DNA of 64,000 nt from Aquisediminimonas sp031376385 (GTDB lineage: Bacteria; Pseudomonadota; Alphaproteobacteria; Sphingomonadales; Sphingomonadaceae): positions 82,279-146,278 of the forward strand of contig JANMDQ010000003.1 of NCBI GenBank assembly GCA_031376385.1, given 5' to 3'. Made by a program: the position numbers and the translations under genes. The notes beneath the pieces were generated by a model that worked only from the letters and a program-made list of their open reading frames with translations, had not been told where the DNA came from and made no database searches. Of this stretch, positions 62,043 through 64,000 are shown in pieces (positions within the stretch are counted from its first letter, which is position 1; every line of letters begins with the position of its first letter).

Positions 62043-62771
62043 TTAAAGGGCAGCGGCTTCGATAATCGGAACAAAATCAGCAGCCTTCAGGCTTGCGCCG
62101 CCAACAAGTGCTCCATCAACATCGGGGATATTGAGAAGTTCCGCCGCGTTTGAAGGCTTGACCGATCCGCCGTAAAGAATGCGCAGTGTTGCGCCGTCGG
62201 GGCCAAGCAAAGCCATAAGCTTCTGACGAATGGCAGCGTGCATTTCAGCAACATCGTCCACTGACGGGGTTCGGCCCGTGCCAATCGCCCAGACAGGCTC
62301 ATAGGCAATGACCGTTTGCTGACCGTTGCTCTCACTAGGGAGGGACATGGACAATTGGCCAGTCACGACGTCCACAGCGCGTCCAGCATCTCGCTCGGCC
62401 TCAGTCTCTCCCACGCAAATGATCGCGATCAGTCCGCCAGCCATTGCCGCGCTGGCCTTTTGACGCGCTTCACCGCTGGTCTCGTGATTATCTGCGCGGC
62501 GCTCGCTGTGGCCGACTATCACGATCTTTGCGCCAGCCTCCGCCAGCATCGCCACGGACAAGCACCCGGTATGCGCGCCAGAAACATTCCAATGGCAGTC
62601 TTGTGCTCCGATTAAGAGCGCTGGACGGTTTGAAGAACTGATCAATGTTGCGGGCGGGCATATGGCGACATCGACGTTTGAGTTGCGGGACGCCGCCTCT
62701 GCAATTGCATCCAACTCTGCCATGGCGGCATTCATTTTCCAGTTGCCGGCGATCAGCTTGCGCAGTGCCAT
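62043..62771 (-). CDS. tpiA: Triosephosphate isomerase
   Basis: A 242-residue TIM barrel. AGNWKMN holds the Lys, VIVGHSERR the catalytic His, AYEPVWAIGTG the catalytic Glu, and YGGSVKPSNA the phosphate loop. It ends 14 bp before the ppk1 start, so tpiA-ppk1-ppx could be one transcript. Divergent from the ppiD-like gene. Confidence 0.97.
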   Translation of the reverse strand: MALRKLIAGNWKMNAAMAELDAIAEAASRNSNVDVAICPPATLISSSNRPALLIGAQDCHWNVSGAHTGCLSVAMLAEAGAKIVIVGHSERRADNHETSGEARQKASAAMAGGLIAIICVGETEAERDAGRAVDVVTGQLSMSLPSESNGQQTVIAYEPVWAIGTGRTPSVDDVAEMHAAIRQKLMALLGPDGATLRILYGGSVKPSNAAELLNIPDVDGALVGGASLKAADFVPIIEAAAL

Positions 62772-62861
62772 GTTGAGTTGCGTCCTTTCCGTTCTTGATG
62801 CTTGGGGTTCCCCGCACTATGGCGGGCCGCAACAGAAGCATCAACCCGGAAGCAGCCCTGC

Positions 62862-64000
62862 ATGATTGGCTTTATTCGTAAATATTTGACGTCTTGGTTG
62901 GTGCTTGCACTGTTCGGGCTGATTTTGCTCGCATTTATGCTTGGCGATTTTAGTTCAGGGAAGGGCGGGCTTGGCGCTGTGTCTGGCAGTGGATCGCGGA
63001 TCGCCAAAATTGGCAGTCAAGAAGTGACCAGCCAAGATGTGATCAACCGGGTGCAAGCTGAATTTGAAGCGGCGCGCCAACAACGTCCCGGCCTCACCAT
63101 GGCGGAATTTGATGCGCAGGGCGGCATCGACAGCACGATAGACCGGCTGATCAACAGCCGCACGATCATCGCCTTTGCCGAAAAACACGGGATGGTGATT
63201 AGTGAGCGATTGATTGATAGCGACATTGCCAAAACCAGTGCCTTTTATGGCGTCACCGGCAAATTCAACCGTGACGCTTATCTGCGCGCTATCGGCGACA
63301 GGCGTTTGTCAGAGGCAGATCATCGGCTTGACGTGAAGGCCAGCATGATCGCGGACCAACTCGTCGCAGCATCATCGGGTGCGGCTCGCGCACCCAAGGA
63401 AGTGCTTTTTCCTTACGCTTCACTCATGCTGGAACGGCGCTTTGGCGGGGCAAGCTTTGTCGAGACATCCCGCTACATGGGGGCGGCACCGACAGACGCT
63501 GAGGTGAAGACTTTTTATGACCGCAATCTGGCGCGCTACACGGTGCCCGAAACGCGCGTGGCCCGCTACGCCCTGTTTGATCGCAGCCGGTTTGAAGGCA
63601 AGGTTGCCGCGACTGAAGCTGAAATTGATGCCGCTTACAAAAAAGACGCTGCCAAATATGCGGCCAGTGAAAAACGCACTCTTACCCAAGTGGTTGTGCC
63701 GACGGAAGCCGGGGCCAAGGCTTTGACCGCCAGAATACGCGGCGGTTCTTCTATAGCTGAGGCAGCCAAGGCTGCCGGATTAGAAGCCGCGACGCTTGAT
63801 CCTCAGGATAAAACGGCCTTTGCTGGGCTTTCCTCTGCCACTGCTGCTGATGCTGCGTTCGGTGCGGCGACAGGTACTGTTACGGATCCTCAGAAATCCG
63901 GCCTTGGCTGGCATGTGATCCGGGTGGACAGTGCGACATCCATTGCAGGCAAATCACTGGCGCAAGTGCGATCAGAAATTGAACGTAGGTTCAATTTCTG
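62862..64000 (+). CDS. ppiD: SurA/PpiD-type membrane chaperone, N-terminal part
   Basis: The first 379 residues are present; the gene runs off the window. One N-terminal membrane span (YLTSWLVLALFGLILLAFML, residues 8-27) is followed by a periplasmic chaperone region (IAKIGSQEVTSQDVINRVQA) and the beginning of what should be the parvulin or inactive parvulin-like domain (TLTQVVVPTEAGAKALTARI, GLGWHVIRVDSA). PpiD helps outer-membrane and periplasmic proteins fold at the Sec exit. The tpiA-ppiD divergent order is common in alphaproteobacteria, often followed by trp genes. Confidence 0.88.
   Translation, partial: MIGFIRKYLTSWLVLALFGLILLAFMLGDFSSGKGGLGAVSGSGSRIAKIGSQEVTSQDVINRVQAEFEAARQQRPGLTMAEFDAQGGIDSTIDRLINSRTIIAFAEKHGMVISERLIDSDIAKTSAFYGVTGKFNRDAYLRAIGDRRLSEADHRLDVKASMIADQLVAASSGAARAPKEVLFPYASLMLERRFGGASFVETSRYMGAAPTDAEVKTFYDRNLARYTVPETRVARYALFDRSRFEGKVAATEAEIDAAYKKDAAKYAASEKRTLTQVVVPTEAGAKALTARIRGGSSIAEAAKAAGLEAATLDPQDKTAFAGLSSATAADAAFGAATGTVTDPQKSGLGWHVIRVDSATSIAGKSLAQVRSEIERRFNF

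Overview
The window is an ordinary chromosomal stretch of an alphaproteobacterium, most likely Sphingomonadales (Sphingomonadaceae or Erythrobacteraceae). The support is indirect but consistent: the addA-trxA order, a cyclopropane synthase and a TonB-dependent receptor with a C-terminal Phe, a LOV-HTH photoreceptor of the Erythrobacter EL222 type, a rhodopsin next to crtZ, and short palindromic repeats of the CCGGGCTTGACCCGGAG kind. No insertion sequence, prophage or CRISPR array was seen. Both edges cut genes: addA at the left and a ppiD-like gene at the right.

Layout. 1-5.4 kb: end of addA, trxA, mtgA, a Nudix hydrolase, a DUF4126 membrane protein and an ECF sigma factor with a coupled membrane partner. 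5.4-12 kb: a ThDP enzyme coupled to an HTH protein, an exported alpha/beta hydrolase coupled to an aldehyde dehydrogenase, and metY. 12-29 kb is the accessory part: seven toxin-antitoxin type loci (HigBA, BrnA with a broken BrnT, two HEPN/MNT pairs, VapBC, Phd/PIN, YjhX) lie between metabolic genes (SMP-30 / cyanophycinase-like / HAD operon, scoAB, a GST, leuC).

The most interesting part is 23.3-25.6 kb. A LOV-LuxR photoreceptor gene, divergent from leuC over a perfect palindrome, is followed by a xanthorhodopsin-type proton pump (D92/T96/E103, Leu100, retinal Lys228, small Gly149 at the carotenoid window) and, after a strong terminator, by beta-carotene hydroxylase crtZ. Together they suggest a light-regulated, carotenoid-antenna rhodopsin; the light regulation and antenna are inferences.

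28.9-44.4 kb: uvrC, a GT39-like membrane protein, a phosphodiester glycosidase, GNAT, a glycine-zipper protein, thiolase, secG, pyrG with a CPBP protease, a Crp-family regulator, cfa, a serine-hydrolase lipoprotein and a diguanylate cyclase. 44.6-52.9 kb: tRNA-Lys, the complete elongasome cluster mreB-mreC-mreD-mrdA-rodA, mutL and a queuosine-precursor transporter. 52.9-62 kb: tRNA-Arg, then a phosphorus locus of TonB receptor, beta-propeller phytase and PhoX-like phosphatase behind a possible Pho box, facing ppx and ppk1. 62-64 kb: tpiA and the start of ppiD.
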